Shown: positions 32,524 to 45,924, numbered from the stretch's first letter. The stretch: DNA of 64,000 nt from Acanthosepion lycidas (GCA_963932145.1 OZ010571.1:157137318-157201317); one strand, 5' to 3'. The notes: generated by a model from the letters alone, not told the origin. Made by a program: numbers and translations.

Positions 32524-32563
<40 letters not shown>

Positions 32564-32920
32564 CATTTTTATGTTTATACATTCTTTTTATAGATACAAA
32601 TATTTAATTAAATGCTCTGTTTATAATAAACAGTATTAAACATCATAGAAAATATTCATCCTCCGACAGGCATCGAACCTGTATCCTATACGGAACCGTC
32701 ATATAGCCTGACGTGTCTTTAACCAATTTGGCCACAGAGGAGCGTTCGGTTAGCAAGGTCGATTTTACTGTTGTTAAACTTCTATCTTCCATGAATCTCT
32801 TACGTACATTCATATCTGCTTATTCAAACGTAAACAAATGACGTCACACATTATGAAATGGACAAAGAATGTATAAACATAAAAATGTCTTAAAATAATT
32901 GTTGGACTTTGTCCATTCCA

Positions 32921-32940
<20 letters not shown>
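32524..32940 (-). repeat. TA-bounded element with class II tRNA-like core and inverted ends
   Basis: GACATTTTTATGTTTATACA at 32562 reappears inverted near 32866-32890, and both ends meet (TA)n runs. Inside, on the minus strand, is a tRNA-like unit (32659-32741). A related fragment without the tRNA-like part lies at 58205-58320. Confidence 0.6.
32659..32741 (-). pseudogene. tRNA-like sequence with long variable arm (class II shape)
   Basis: Minus strand: 7-bp acceptor TCCTCTG/CGGAGGA (one G-T pair), 5-bp anticodon stem CGTCA/TGACG with a 7-nt loop, an extended variable region able to pair TCC/GGA, and a perfect T arm ACAGG-TTCGATG-CCTGT. The loop reads GGCTATA, so position 33 is G instead of T and the nominal anticodon is CTA. 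The D arm pairs poorly. This fits a tRNA-derived SINE head better than a working tRNA. Confidence 0.55.
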
Positions 32941-32953
<13 letters not shown>

Positions 32954-32961
<8 letters not shown>

Positions 32962-33142
32962 TGAACATAGAAGTCAACACTTAGAGGCGACAGTCTGTTT
33001 CATGCTATATGCAATCGTCAGACTGACTTCTATGTTCACTTTTATATTTACACACGCTCTATCTCTGATATTGAGCAATTTATCCCATAAATATAGCACA
33101 CCTTAAGACTATATTTCTTTATATATATATATATATATATAT
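32954..33142 (+). repeat. Hairpin-core repeat with perfect 23-bp arms
   Basis: The arm at 32954-32976 is the exact reverse complement of 33024-33046. The 47-nt loop contains the family core GAGGCGACAGTCTGTTTCAT…GCAATCGTCAG. From 33050, TGATATTGAGCAATTTATCC and ACCTTAAGACTATATTTC repeat, inverted, the left part of the copy at 1840-2050. Both sides end in (TA)n. Confidence 0.85.
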
Positions 33143-33149
33143 TTACTTG

Positions 33150-34490
33150 AAATTGAAAAAGAAATTGATGTGTATCATGTAATTGGATCATGGCAAGACT
33201 GCCTATGGATGTAACAGCTTTTTGTTGTTACTAGCTGGATAAATAAGCTGAGTTATTGCCCAGGTTTTCTCTCACCATTTCTTTGTTAATCACTGTTAGT
33301 AAAGGAAGATTTTGTCATAAGTTTGCCAGAGGATTATACAAGGAGAAGTGGGTTCATGTCTTGTTTTACTAATTCTGCATGGTACCATCTTTGTGTTAAA
33401 AGTGTGGGTCACTCAGTCAGGCTTGAAATCTCTACACAATTCTAATTTAGCTTGCTTAACCATCACCTGAAACTCAAACTCCCCAATGAAATAAGTATTT
33501 ACTCATGTACGTACGTTATAAAAATGTCAGTATTATTAACATATGGATCGGGCCTTTTGCTGAGGATCGGTGTCGTAGTATCTGTGCAGTTTGCTTAACT
33601 TTTAACTCTGCCTTTAAAGTTTCTTTTAATGATAGCTGTGAAGAATTATCAGTGTTCAATTTGACAATTAGGTAAAGGTCTGATGTATAAGTATCCAAGA
33701 TTTTACAGGTATGTGATTGTAGTTTTAGGATCTCAAGATGGGATGTGTATGTGTGTGCACGAGCGCTAATGCCTTAATGATAAGAACCATGTGTGCTTCC
33801 GTTGTTTTCAAACAGTCCAAGTACAAAAAAGGAATTTGCCAAAAATGTGACCCTTATCTAACAGAAAACTTCAACAAATTGATGAATAGATTAATGGCCA
33901 CCTAAAACCTTGTTTTTTTTTTTATTTTCATCTTAAAAAAAACAAACAAAAAAAACAAACTGATAATTACTTATTTAGAATTGATCTCCTTTCACTCACT
34001 AATTGTTCAATGAGATGAGCTTGTTGGAGTTAACTTCTCCTTAATTCCCAAATTTTCACTAGGAGTCTCCCTATACTATAAATACTGGGTGACTTTTCAC
34101 CTCATTCTCTTTTTCATTTCTTCATTTCAGTGACTACAATGTAAGCTCCCTTAGAAGATTCGCGTCTTCCCATTTGTGGGAGACGCCGTGAACATTTATA
34201 CACACATACACGTACGTACGAACATTCACCAAAGAACAGACACAAACGTTCACACACACGCACAAATATTATTGTCTATGTCCATTGTAAAATTGTTTTG
34301 TTTGATACATATATTTGTTTATATATATCGGTCTTGTTTTTTTTATCTTCAAGCCTGGCCATTTTCTTGTAGTGAGACCTTTTAATATTCTACCTGAAGT
34401 TACACACGTGTTTCTAATACAACACGTAAATACGCTCCCCCGCTTCTCAACCATCATAGCACACGGTAGACACCCTGATTAAATTTACAA
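33150..34490. other. Unclassified DNA
   Basis: No supported gene. A minus-strand ORF at 33516-33698 and a + ORF at 34176-34385 (partly CA repeat) lack recognisable similarity. Confidence 0.45.
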
Positions 34491-34504
34491 ACAAAAGACC
34501 TAAT

Positions 34505-34590
34505 TAGTAGGGACCCTTCTGAGAATTGAACTCGCACTAGAGAATTGATTTGAGACAAACTTGCCAGCCGAAAGGCGCTTGTTTTTTGAA
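34505..34590 (-). repeat. Possible tRNA-SINE fragment
   Basis: On the minus strand GCGAGTTCAATTCTC resembles a B box and CTGGCAAGTTTG a weak A box. Only these two boxes support it. Confidence 0.25.
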
Positions 34591-34599
34591 ATTGGGAAC

Positions 34600-36450
34600 A
34601 ATATATTTTTCGCATCAATATGAGACCATTTAAAGAAAAGTAAATAAAAATCATTTTTACCATCAGATCAAATTTATTGATTTAATTTCAGCTTCGATTT
34701 TGTATCTATATCTGCCATAGAAATTCTAATTTCAAAATGTACTTACGAGAATTCTAAGAATATTCCTGATATGAGTTAGCTTATAATAGCTGTAAAAATA
34801 GTTTACAATTCTTAAGGAATCTTTATCTACAATGGATTCTACAGGAATAGAAGTAAATATAAAAGACGAAGGGACGAAGGAATTTATTTACAGTATGTTC
34901 TACTCTTTGTGAACCATTTTCTAATGAATAGAAACGATGTTGCTGTAGAGTTTCGTTTTCCAAACATTGCTGAGTTTTCAAACTCATTCCCCGCCATAAG
35001 ATGATTTTGCATTTTCTCATTCATGTCTTCTATTATGATTTGTGAATGAATCTAGGCGCCAAAAAGATTTAATTCCCAAACCAAACACAGTGTGTTTTGC
35101 AAGCAAAATAAGTTGGAGACTTAGACTCAATTTATTTTCGTTCTAATCGACGAGACAGTTTTTTTTTTTTTTTTCGCTTTTAATACAACATTCTTTAATA
35201 TTTTAAAATGTTTCAATCGAATTAAAAGTATTCAATCTTTTCTTACATGACATGATTTAGAGGTAAATTTTATTTTATTGACTCGATGTCATTTCATTTG
35301 AAAGAAAGTCGACTTCATAATTATAGGTCGTAAGGCCAGCTTTGTTGAAAAGGTCATCTACTCTCTTTTACGGCTGATTTTGTGGATGCCTTAAATTATC
35401 CTGTATAAAAATTTTCTTTAAACATAATTTGAATTTACATTTGGCAAATCTCACAAGCCCAGTAGAACTATTTCTAGTGAATTATAAACGGAATTCATAA
35501 TAGCAGACGTTTAAATTTATCTTGAATGACGTTATACAGGTAAATAAATTTGTCTTCTCAGAATGGAAAAACTTGAGATGCGTTCTAGATTGTTCGCTAA
35601 TTAAATAAAATAATTCTGTTCTGTAGAAGAAAAATATTTTATCAGTAAAGAAACTAACAAGTGATAAAATTCTATTTTCAGATATTTTTATTAAAACCTG
35701 CTTATCTTCGATTAAAAAGAAAAGAAAATCCAATATCATTAGTTTTGCTTCCTCCCCAGTATTTGTTATTTGCATTTTTATTCTTTTTATTTTAGCAACA
35801 CTTTTGTTGCCTATTGAACAAATCTCGTGTTTTCATAGAAGACAATGTCATTATTCGAAACATTCCTCTGTTGAGAGGTTTTACTGGGCCTCACGGCTTA
35901 TTTAATCGACGTTATCTATGAAAACAAAAAACAAAAAAATACAAAAAAAACAAAACAAAAACGTATGCAATTCTCTTTGCCGTAGAAAACGACCTAAAAT
36001 GAACAATAACATTTGTTTTGCAGATACTCATTATTTTAATGAACATTGCTGAGAAAGGAATCAGATCGCCCCCCCCCCTTCAAACTTTCTTTAGCTGCCA
36101 TACTTTACGCAGCAATTATTTTTCTAACATTTCTTTATCTTCTAAGAAAACATTTCTTTATCTTTCAAAGAAAACTTTTTAAAGTTTCATTTTGTAATTT
36201 GAGAAGAAGATCGTTTCCCATAAAATGTTTCAAACAGGAAATTGGAAAAATTCTCTGGTAATGAAATTAAGCGTGTGATGATAATGTCCGATTTTGGTTT
36301 GGTAGGTAATAGGAATTATGTTATTAGTTTCTTTAGTTGAATTAAGATATTTAGAATTTGATTCTTCTTGTTGTGTTCATTCAATTATTGGCAAAAGTTT
36401 TTTTTTTTTTTTTTTTTTACATCGAAGCAATAATTAATGAGTTAAAAGAC
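34600..36450. other. Unclassified AT-rich DNA
   Basis: Holds T runs (35160-35174, 36398-36418) and a C run near 36070. ORFs up to 97 codons (35482-35775, minus) show no recognisable domain. Confidence 0.45.
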
Positions 36451-36458
36451 GACGAATG

Positions 36459-36633
36459 TGTAGTATTTTTTATGAGGAATGAAAATACGTAACACACATC
36501 GGAGTCTTTAGCCTGTTTGCCTGTTTGCTTCATTCGCCATATTCTTTTTTCACCTCCTCATCCCCGATCTATTTTTTGCCTTCCTTTATTGGCGATCTAG
36601 GCCAGGGGAAACAACTGGAATTATAATATTACA
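36459..36633 (-). repeat. 3' LTR of the 36459-40426 element
   Basis: Aligns end to end with 40251-40426, e.g. TTTATGAGGAATGAAAATAC against TTTATGAGAAATGAAGACAC and ATTGGCGATCTAGGCCAGGG against ATTGGAGAGCTAGACTAGGG. The divergence suggests an old insertion. Confidence 0.85.
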
Positions 36634-36712
36634 TCTCCACCACTTTTAAAAAAAAATAAAGAATTGAGAAAAAGAAACAGGGAAAATAAATAAAAAAAAT
36701 GAAATAATATTC

Positions 36713-37745
36713 TTATTCTTTGAAACTTGTTGGCCTGGATCTGGTTGTTGTTGGTGGCCTGGATCTGGTTCTTAAATGTGTTGTCGTGCCAGAGAGTAGA
36801 TTTGTGTCGTGCGTTTCATATGAGGCATATTGGCTTGGGTCATCTGGTCGTAAGTTGGTCTCCACTCTTGGTGTAGGATCAAGGTCCATATACATGCATC
36901 CTTGGTGAGCACTCTAACATGCTGTCCTATCTGAAGCTTGGAAAGATCTTTTTTGTGCTGGTCATAATGTTTTCTATCCAGCTTATTTTTAGCACAATCG
37001 GGCTAATATTCCTTCTTTTTGCGTGGAGTGGTTAACACATTTTACTGGAATGTTCCTCACCAGTTCTCTGTTCTATAGGAGTTTCACTGGTGACGGGACT
37101 GTATGGTCTCTCGGAGTTTCTCGGAGGCACAATAATACCATGTCAATGTCGCGGTTGCTCGATGTATCCTTCTTGATGTGAGATTTCATTGTCTGCACGC
37201 AACGTTCTGCGAAGCCATTTGATTATAGATATTTTGAAGGGGTGATATGCGATGGTCACATCCCTATTCTTTCACGAACTGCTTAAATAGCGCTGAGCTG
37301 AAATTAGCTGCCTTTGTCGCTGACCACCCTGTCTGGCATTCCTTGTTCACCAAATATTTTTTATCCATGCTGGAGAACTCACTTAATCTCCGTATAAAAA
37401 GGGGGTTATTTGGAATAACAATCAATAATTAACATAAAGGTGGATACATTAAAGTGGAACATATCAGTGGTGGTGGTGGGGGGAGAGCCACTCTTTGCCA
37501 TATATGGTCTTTTACTGAGATCTTATGTGGCATTAGGGATTCAGTGGCCTGCACCTTTTTGATGTTTTTGGGAATGTATCACATAGTTGAATCGTCCTGC
37601 CAATGTCTTTATTGATGCAGTTCCAGAACACACAGATTTTTGACCTTAGCTTGCCCTTTTCAATCCCTTGTGGGTCTTGTGCAGCATCTCTTGTTGCATA
37701 GACACAGTGGGACAATGATTCGATCACCCTTGATGAAGATCCCAT
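36713..37745 (-). pseudogene. Integrase region of the LTR element (broken)
   Basis: The minus ORF at 37533-37745 contains the zinc-binding end of integrase (HxxGIEKGK-like context and two cysteine positions, one lost). Toward 37190 a NGFAERCVQTMK-like segment marks the catalytic core's end, and the ORF at 36713-36895 is an arginine/threonine-rich tail (TRSRPPTTTRSRP). Frameshifts separate these parts. Confidence 0.6.
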
Positions 37746-38305
37746 TATTCAATGGCTGGCTTATCATGATATGGATTCTATGGTCGTATGTTCTTGCCAA
37801 CTCCTCTGAATGTGTGGCGACAAAACCTCTTAGAATCACGTCCCTTAGTTTGCACAATGTTTGGTCAACATTTCGATGTCAGTTGCGGTTAACTACTTCG
37901 CCGAAAATTGAATGAATTCGACTTTAACATCAACATCGATTGCTTTCTTTGTTTTCTTGTTACGAAGTCTGGAAAATTCATCTGCTAATGTCATTTCTTT
38001 ATCTGGGCGAATAGACAATGGTCATGTCATAAACTTGCAGCCGGAGCTGCAATCAGGTTTTTTTTTTTTCAGGTTGATCATCTCTAGTGGTTTTGTGTGA
38101 TCGCTCTCCACTTGGAAAGCACACCCGTAGATGTGCGTTCGAAAAACCCTCACATCCGAACGCAACCGATAGGAGTTCCTGTTCGATATTAGCATACCGT
38201 TGTTCTGTTTCTGTCAGACGGTTTCGAAGCAAATGCTATGTGCCTTCCATCCTGCAGAAGAGCAACACCTAGGCATCTATTGGCTGCATCGGTCTGGATT
38301 ACAGT

Positions 38306-38557
38306 TCATTTATCAGGATCAAAGTAAGTCAGTGTTACCAGGACAAAAGACATTCTCTGGAAGCAATACCTTCCAAAGGGAGAGTTGAAAGTAATCAGTA
38401 GCTGTAGTTTAGAATCGAGTGTGATTGACCAGTATCCATTTTTTATGTCCAAGTTGGAAAAGTACTTGGCATCAGAGAGTTTTTGTGCAAGCTCCTTCAT
38501 TATGGGCGTCTTATGCTGAAATCGCATGATAGCTCTGTTTCTTTTGGATCTATGCAA
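38306..38557 (-). pseudogene. Reverse transcriptase fragment of the LTR element
   Basis: The minus ORF reads ...AQKLSDAKYFSNLDIKNGYW... and TFNSPFGRYCFQRM, matching the fingers/palm block (LD...GYW, the first catalytic Asp, and F...FGRY.F.RMPFG) of Ty3/gypsy reverse transcriptase. The downstream YxDD-containing part is lost to frameshift. Confidence 0.75.
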
Positions 38558-39186
38558 AGATGAAGTTTGCCATTTCCTTTCCTAGGCTGTTAACCTATTT
38601 CGTAGGCTCACTTACTTCGCAAATGTTTCACTATGTCATCTAACTCGGTGTTGATCTCATCTCTCATATGGATGGGACATTTCATAGATGCGTCCGGTTT
38701 TAGGGAAATATGGTATTTACCCGAGAAATTGCCTGTGCAGTTAAACTGATCCGGCTACATGTTTATTTTTGCGGAGTTGATCTGAGCTGGGTTTTTTTGA
38801 ATGACGCAGTGCAGCTTTACTAGCCTCAGGTTTCTGATCGAGGGTAGTCGTAGAATAGTAGGCCCCTCTGAGGTCACTGTATAGAATTTCATTGTTTTCC
38901 ACATCCCTTTGTAGGGATATTGTATTTTAATGGACCTATGTTGAGTGATGTTGGAGCCATTATATGCAGTCAGTACAACTGACTCATTACATGTTGCCCC
39001 ACGGAGTGTCTGTTCAGAAGGGATGATTTTTTCCCCGGAAACATCTTACGGGACATACGTAAAGGGAAGCTATTTCCTTCAGCTTGTGTGTCACCCTTGG
39101 TCTTTAGTTTATGGATGCCTGGTAGGTAAGGGAAGCCTTCAATGAAGATCTGCAAAAGCTTCGGTTTGAGTGTCTTGTTTGTTATA

Positions 39187-40032
39187 TCACTGAATCGTAT
39201 GAAATGACATTTGCTCGAAACGTTCATATAACTCGTCACCGTCATCCTGACAGGAATTTATTGAGTAGAGACAGTTACTATATTTCCTATCATGGTTCCT
39301 GTGTTGGTGATTTCCCTGGTTTGAAGTTTTCGTCGTGTGCGTTTGTGTGTGAGTTTCGGTGTTCTCTTTTTTGGTGTTACATACTTTTGTCCATTGATTT
39401 TTTTCGTCCACATGCTGAACATTTAGTACCCCAAGCAATCGCCTGCAGAGGTTGCACTTAATAACATTGATTTCTTGAATTTCGGCCAATTGCTTGATAT
39501 GATTAAGAAAAGCACAATGGATTCTACAGATATTCAGGGCTGCTTAAACTATAAGCCCTTCGCATTTCGCTAAAAGTTGTTTCTGTAACTCTGGGAGCTT
39601 CGTTCCGTTAATAGTCTGCTCTATTAAACGTTCTTCGCTTTCCTGGGCATTTTTTTATTTGTCACCTGCACCTAGGTATGAAATCATCAATGCTTTGCGT
39701 ATATTGTTGCAGGTAAAATTGTGCGATGCAGAAGTTGACTTGAGGTTCTAATCGCTCCTTCATCTCTTTTAAATAACTTTTGGGTTATATTTGTCGGCTT
39801 CGTTATCGAAAATCCACGAGTTGAACATTCTCAGAACTTCTTCTCCAGCTAGAAAAAGAATGTGGTCAACCTGTTTGTCAGTTGGTATGATATATTTCTG
39901 ACAGATGTAGAGTTTACAACGCTGTTTAAACAATCTGAACGAATCCACCAGGTTTGTGGGCATCCAGCACATTACCGGTTCGTACGTGTTTACAGCTATT
40001 GCGACTAATACTGCTGTGAAGCACGGAGACAA
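39187..40032 (-). pseudogene. Gag-like region of the LTR element
   Basis: The minus ORF at 39769-40032 contains NLVDSFRLFKQRCKLYI and VDHILFLAGEEVLRMFNSW, the usual gag N-terminal half in invertebrate gypsy elements. The ORF at 39187-39489 has a cysteine-rich trace that may be a decayed zinc knuckle. Stops separate the two. Confidence 0.6.
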
Positions 40033-40250
40033 TAAATATGTAATACTGTAAAGTGGTTTTGTTTCACTGAAGAGTGTTTGAACGGCAATTTCTTTTTCTT
40101 TTCCTCTTCCGTATTAATTATTATTATTATTTTTTTAAATAAAAAAGAAAATTGGCGGCGTTCGTGAAGTCTGCATGTGGTGTCGCTGCTGCTTGTAGCA
40201 ATCCTCGTTATTCCTGCCAGAGGGGACCAAAGTCCGTTCAACTCGAAGTA

Positions 40251-40426
40251 TGTCTTTATTTTTATGAGAAATGAAGACACGTAACATGCATTTTAGGGTC
40301 TAGCCAGCTTGCTGTTTGCTTTATTTGTCATATGCTTTTTTTTTTTACCCCTTCCTACTCGATCCGTTTTCTGTCTCCCCTTATTGGAGAGCTAGACTAG
40401 GGGAGATAACTGGAATCAAATATTAC
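40251..40426 (-). repeat. 5' LTR of the 36459-40426 element
   Basis: Direct repeat partner of 36459-36633; begins TGT and ends ACA on the + strand. Confidence 0.85.
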
Positions 40427-40429
40427 AGT

Positions 40430-41670
40430 GTGTACTCAAGATTATGAATCTTTAGAAAATCCAACTGCCAACAAAACCAGAAATGTCGATACACTTTCCT
40501 TTTAATTACAATAGAGTACCTTTTTTTTTTTTCGAAAGAAGGACGACACAGTTCACTCGGTATTTAGACAATTTTTTTCGATCCCAAATCATAGAAACGT
40601 ATGTGTATAGCGACGTATGGATAAATGGATATTTTTAGTTTTCAGTCATATCACAAATATATCTTTTTTAATCATTTCACCTCAAACAAGACAATAAAGC
40701 CACTAAGACGCAATAGGATTACTGAGTGTGAGAGAATATGAGAAAAAACATTAAGGGGAGATAGCAGTAAAAGAATAAGAATTAAGAAACCAGAAGATAA
40801 CGATTGACGTTACACTTAAATAGAAGCCGGAGTTGGAGAATTCCAAAGGCGAGTAGTGCGAAGGAAGGAACTGTTAGCATAGAACTTACGGTTACATCCA
40901 GCTATTTCAACTGTAAATGATGAGACCTTACCGACAATCAAGTACTGCGCTTAAATTTATAAAATATAGATACCATAAATATAAGTATTTATTTATAAGT
41001 ATTTATAGAAAAGGCAAAGGGAAGCTACATTACGACGATGAGAAAGTGATTGAAGCCGAGATGCCAGATTAAGACAAAGATTCTTTTGTCTATTTTATCA
41101 AGAATTTTTAAATACATAACAGAAGCATCAGAGCATTTAAGCACATTTGCTAGCAGCCCATTTACAGGCGAAATAAGTGTTTGTTTTGTTAATGTTGGAC
41201 GAAAAAAATATTCTAGCATTGTTTAATCTCATTAAGCAATTGATATCTGCATTTGTGGATTTAAGTTTGGGATTAGATCAGCGAGTTTGCTGTAGGCCAA
41301 AAGGATGTCATATCCTAGGTTGGTTGAAATTCGTCGGCAAAAAACAAAAAACAAAAAAAAAATCACAGAAAGTGAGGAGGTTTATTTTAATTTCAAACCA
41401 AAGTAATAGAATAAAAATTGACAGCATATAGGAGTGCTTTCCGTAGAAAAGAAGAGTGTGTAGATGGCACGAACCAATCGAAGTTCGATCTTTGCAAATT
41501 AATCTGGTCTTGTTGCGAAAGGAATCAAAGGCAATTGATTGGAGGAACAAGGTTTGCAGATGAATTACGACTAAAGATAATTCCATTTTCATTGAGTACT
41601 TTATATATGTGCCATGTTTAGTAACACACACACACACACACAGACACACATACATACACATATATATATT
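40430..41670. other. Unclassified DNA
   Basis: No supported gene. A (CA)n tract lies at about 41625-41660. The overlapping ORFs at 41177-41709 show no recognisable domain. Confidence 0.4.
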
Positions 41671-41675
41671 TATAT

Positions 41676-43123
<1,448 letters not shown>

Positions 43124-43165
43124 TGGTCTTTATATTGTTTAAAATTTATTTATAAGGGAAGAGTT

Positions 43166-43437
43166 TATAAAAGTGAACATTGAAATCAAAACCCAGAGGC
43201 GACAATCTGTTTCATGCTAAACGCAATCGTCAGGCCATGTGTGTTTTGTTTTTGCTCGACACTTTGTATATACAGACCAATGATGCATTGTGGTTAGTTG
43301 TTAATACAATAGACTGCTCACAATGTAATGACTACCCACAATGTAACACTGACCTGTATATATATAAAACGTCGAGTAAAAACACAGCGCACATGGCCTG
43401 ACGATTGCGTTTAGCATGAAACAGACTGTCGCCATTG

Positions 43438-43440
<3 letters not shown>
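43166..43440. repeat. Long palindrome containing two inverted hairpin-core repeats
   Basis: The left half runs from AGAGGCGACAATCTGTTTCA through GCAATCGTCAGGCCATGTGT, CTCGACACTTTGTATATACA and TGCATTGTGG. The right half is its diverged reverse complement, ending GCATGAAACAGACTGTCGCC at about 43433. The centre is near 43315, with arms of about 120 bases. (CT)n(TA)n follows directly. Confidence 0.85.

Positions 43441-43505
<65 letters not shown>
43441..43505. repeat. (CT)n(TA)n microsatellite
   Basis: Simple repeat on the right side of the palindrome. Confidence 0.95.
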
Positions 43506-43508
<3 letters not shown>

Positions 43509-43509
43509 G

Positions 43510-45130
43510 AAGACAGACAAACAGGCAAAAAGATAGAAAAATATAAACAGTGCAGTATATGTTTTAACTACTATTACTACTGAAAAATATTCCCTCAAGT
43601 TGACAAAGTTTCTGGGTAGACAATACGAACGCTTGTCTCATTGGGTGCCTGTGTGATTTTTTTGTGTGTACCTAATGATCAATATAGAGTTTGTCCATGG
43701 AAAAATCATGATGGCCTTTTGACCTTTTCCGTCAAAGCTGTGCGTCACTGGGAATTGAAGTCTATTAAATTCAAAGGGCAAGTCTTTTGGAATTATGAAA
43801 ATGTTGGGATGAATACCCCACCCCTTTTGTCTGCCTCAAGATGAATATCTTCCATGATGACATGTGGAAGAAACTGCTTGACAACTTTGTGGGGTCGTCA
43901 TTTCTTAGATGTGAAGCCTGTGAGGAGGAGCGCCAGGTAGTTTTAGCGAGGTGAGGAATACTGTCGTGTCCTGAACAACCTCAAAATCTTCTGAAATGTA
44001 TCAACTGACTTTTACAATTAACCCTACCTAAGTATCTGCTGCAGCAGTTTTGGTTTTTTTTTTCGACTGCATCATTCTTTGGAGCAAGAGTGTCTCACTT
44101 GCAGAGATATAAATGGATCCTATATTTTTAGCCTTTTGTTTTAAAATCAAGTTTATTTTTAGAATTTTTGTCTATGAATGTGTAAGAGGATTGCACAACT
44201 TTTTACAAAGAAAACAGAAAGAAAAAAACTCAAATATTTAGTCTTTTGATTTTTTTCGCTTGAATGAAAAAAAAAGCTCTTTTGATCCAATATTGACATC
44301 TCGTGATTTCCAATAAGTATGGGTGCCAGCATTATTCTCTCTTATCACGTCTTAAAGTAAGAATTAAATGCTTGTTCTGATTATTATTGAATATTTAAGC
44401 CAAAAAAATGTATTTTTTTCAAATATGATATTTTGTTTATTGAAACAAGTTCTGTCAAAATTGTTTACAATAAAGTATAGCGAAATGAATATTCAATTAA
44501 ATTGACATCAAAAATCTTATGTTTGTCATAATTGTCATCTGATAAAACTGATTCACTTCCTTCCCCAAATCTCTTCTACTTCCTGTCAATTACAAGCATC
44601 CAGACAACGTGTTGATAAATGGTGATAAGACAATCAGTAAAAACTCCCAGCTCAGCATTCAATACCATATGGATTGTTTGCATTTTTTTTTTTTCGTTTC
44701 TCTTATTATGTGTTCCTATCTTTGCATAAGAGTTTCAAAGTAGTTGCCTTTTAGCTATGTAACAGTTGAAGTTTGGTTTTGAAATTTTACTCTGACTTCA
44801 TTGCTCATCTTCAGTATCGTTTTCAATAAGAAAATCTTTTTAAAGTTAATCTTCCATATCTTTTTAAAATTTACATAAAATTAACTTTTGTTTTAAACGC
44901 TTCGCATAAGATTTTTTGTCGGCAGATTTTTTGTTTCTGTTCATTAGATGAGAAAATTAGCAAAGGATCAGCTTTGCCTATTTTTGACAATAAGTTGAAA
45001 TGATGTTTCATGTTTTGATATTGCAGATACGAAATATTTATTCAGGTAAAACATGGCGGCTTGTAATATCGTTAGATGAAATTTTTTAATATCCTTTTTT
45101 CTTTCGTCTGTTTTCTGTCTACTCTGTCCT
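43510..45130. other. Mostly unclassified DNA
   Basis: 43641-43954 contains coding-like text (see findings), which I cannot name. The rest is AT-rich with no recognised feature. Confidence 0.4.
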
Positions 45131-45133
45131 CCC

Positions 45134-45135
<2 letters not shown>

Positions 45136-45180
<45 letters not shown>

Positions 45181-45181
45181 T
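45136..45181. repeat. (CTTT)n microsatellite
   Basis: About eleven CTTT units. Confidence 0.95.
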
Positions 45182-45859
45182 ACAATATCGATATATAGAC
45201 CGGGTGACTACATCGATAATAACATTTTGACAATGCTTTCACCTTGTCCTAATGATATAAGTTCAAATTCTCTCTATCCCCTATATATTAAAGTCAATAT
45301 AAAAGTTTTATTTTACTTCTGCTGCATCTCATCATCTCGGCATAAAACATCTTATCCTGACGACAAGCAGATTATATGAATGTTTGTCAGAAATCATTTT
45401 CTTCAGCAAGGGAATTAACAAGTGTAAGATTGTAATGAAAATGATGAGAAAGATGGAACGAATAGAAAAAAAAACAAGGAGTCGCATGACTCCCACCGAA
45501 GGCGGCAAATATAAGGCACAAGGTGCAACGACTTAGTGAATGTTTCTACAAACACGAATAATGTATATTTTTATGAGAAGACGCTTGAACTATTTTGGAA
45601 ATATACAGTTCTCAATCTTTAGTGTCAGCTCCCGGCTAATTCTCGAGTGAACATTCAGTGAATAAATAGTTAGAATAGTACCCATAAAAATAACAAGGTC
45701 CTTGACGTATGAGTCGGCACTTGTGTCTCGGATAAGAATGTAGTGTTACGAGGATGCATTTCTATAATAACGGATTCCACTGAGTTCTACTTATTATTAC
45801 AAAAAAGTTTTCATTCATGAAGTAGTTGTAAAATAGAGAAATTAGAAATAGAATATTTG

Positions 45860-45922
45860 GAAGATTCTAGATCATTCTAGTATATTCGAGAAAAATCTAG
45901 ATGATTCGAGAAACATCTAGAA
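45860..45922. promoter_or_regulatory. Heat-shock element array, 13 contiguous pentamers
   Basis: Triplets spaced exactly five bases apart alternate GAA and TTC types: GAA 45860, TTC 45865, GAT 45870, TTC 45875, GTA 45880, TTC 45885, GAA 45890, ATC 45895, GAT 45900, TTC 45905, GAA 45910, ATC 45915, GAA 45920. Every forward unit keeps its G and every reverse unit its C, the positions HSF needs most. Three alternating units already bind one HSF trimer, so this could load several. Confidence 0.85.
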
Positions 45923-45924
45923 AT

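Larger units (their letters stand above)
36459..40426 (-). mobile_element. LTR retrotransposon, Ty3/gypsy type, degenerate, minus strand
   Basis: Direct repeats of about 175 bp at 36459-36633 and 40251-40426 begin TGT and end ACA. On the minus strand the order is gag, reverse transcriptase, integrase, then a purine-rich stretch (AAAAGTGGTGGAGA) touching the LTR at 36634, as a polypurine tract should. No target duplication is obvious. Stops and frameshifts occur in every domain. At about 4 kb it is shorter than intact gypsy elements. Confidence 0.85.

Noticed and set aside
45136-45181. CRISPR-like or regulatory array
   Set aside because: It is a plain (CTTT)n microsatellite with no spacers.
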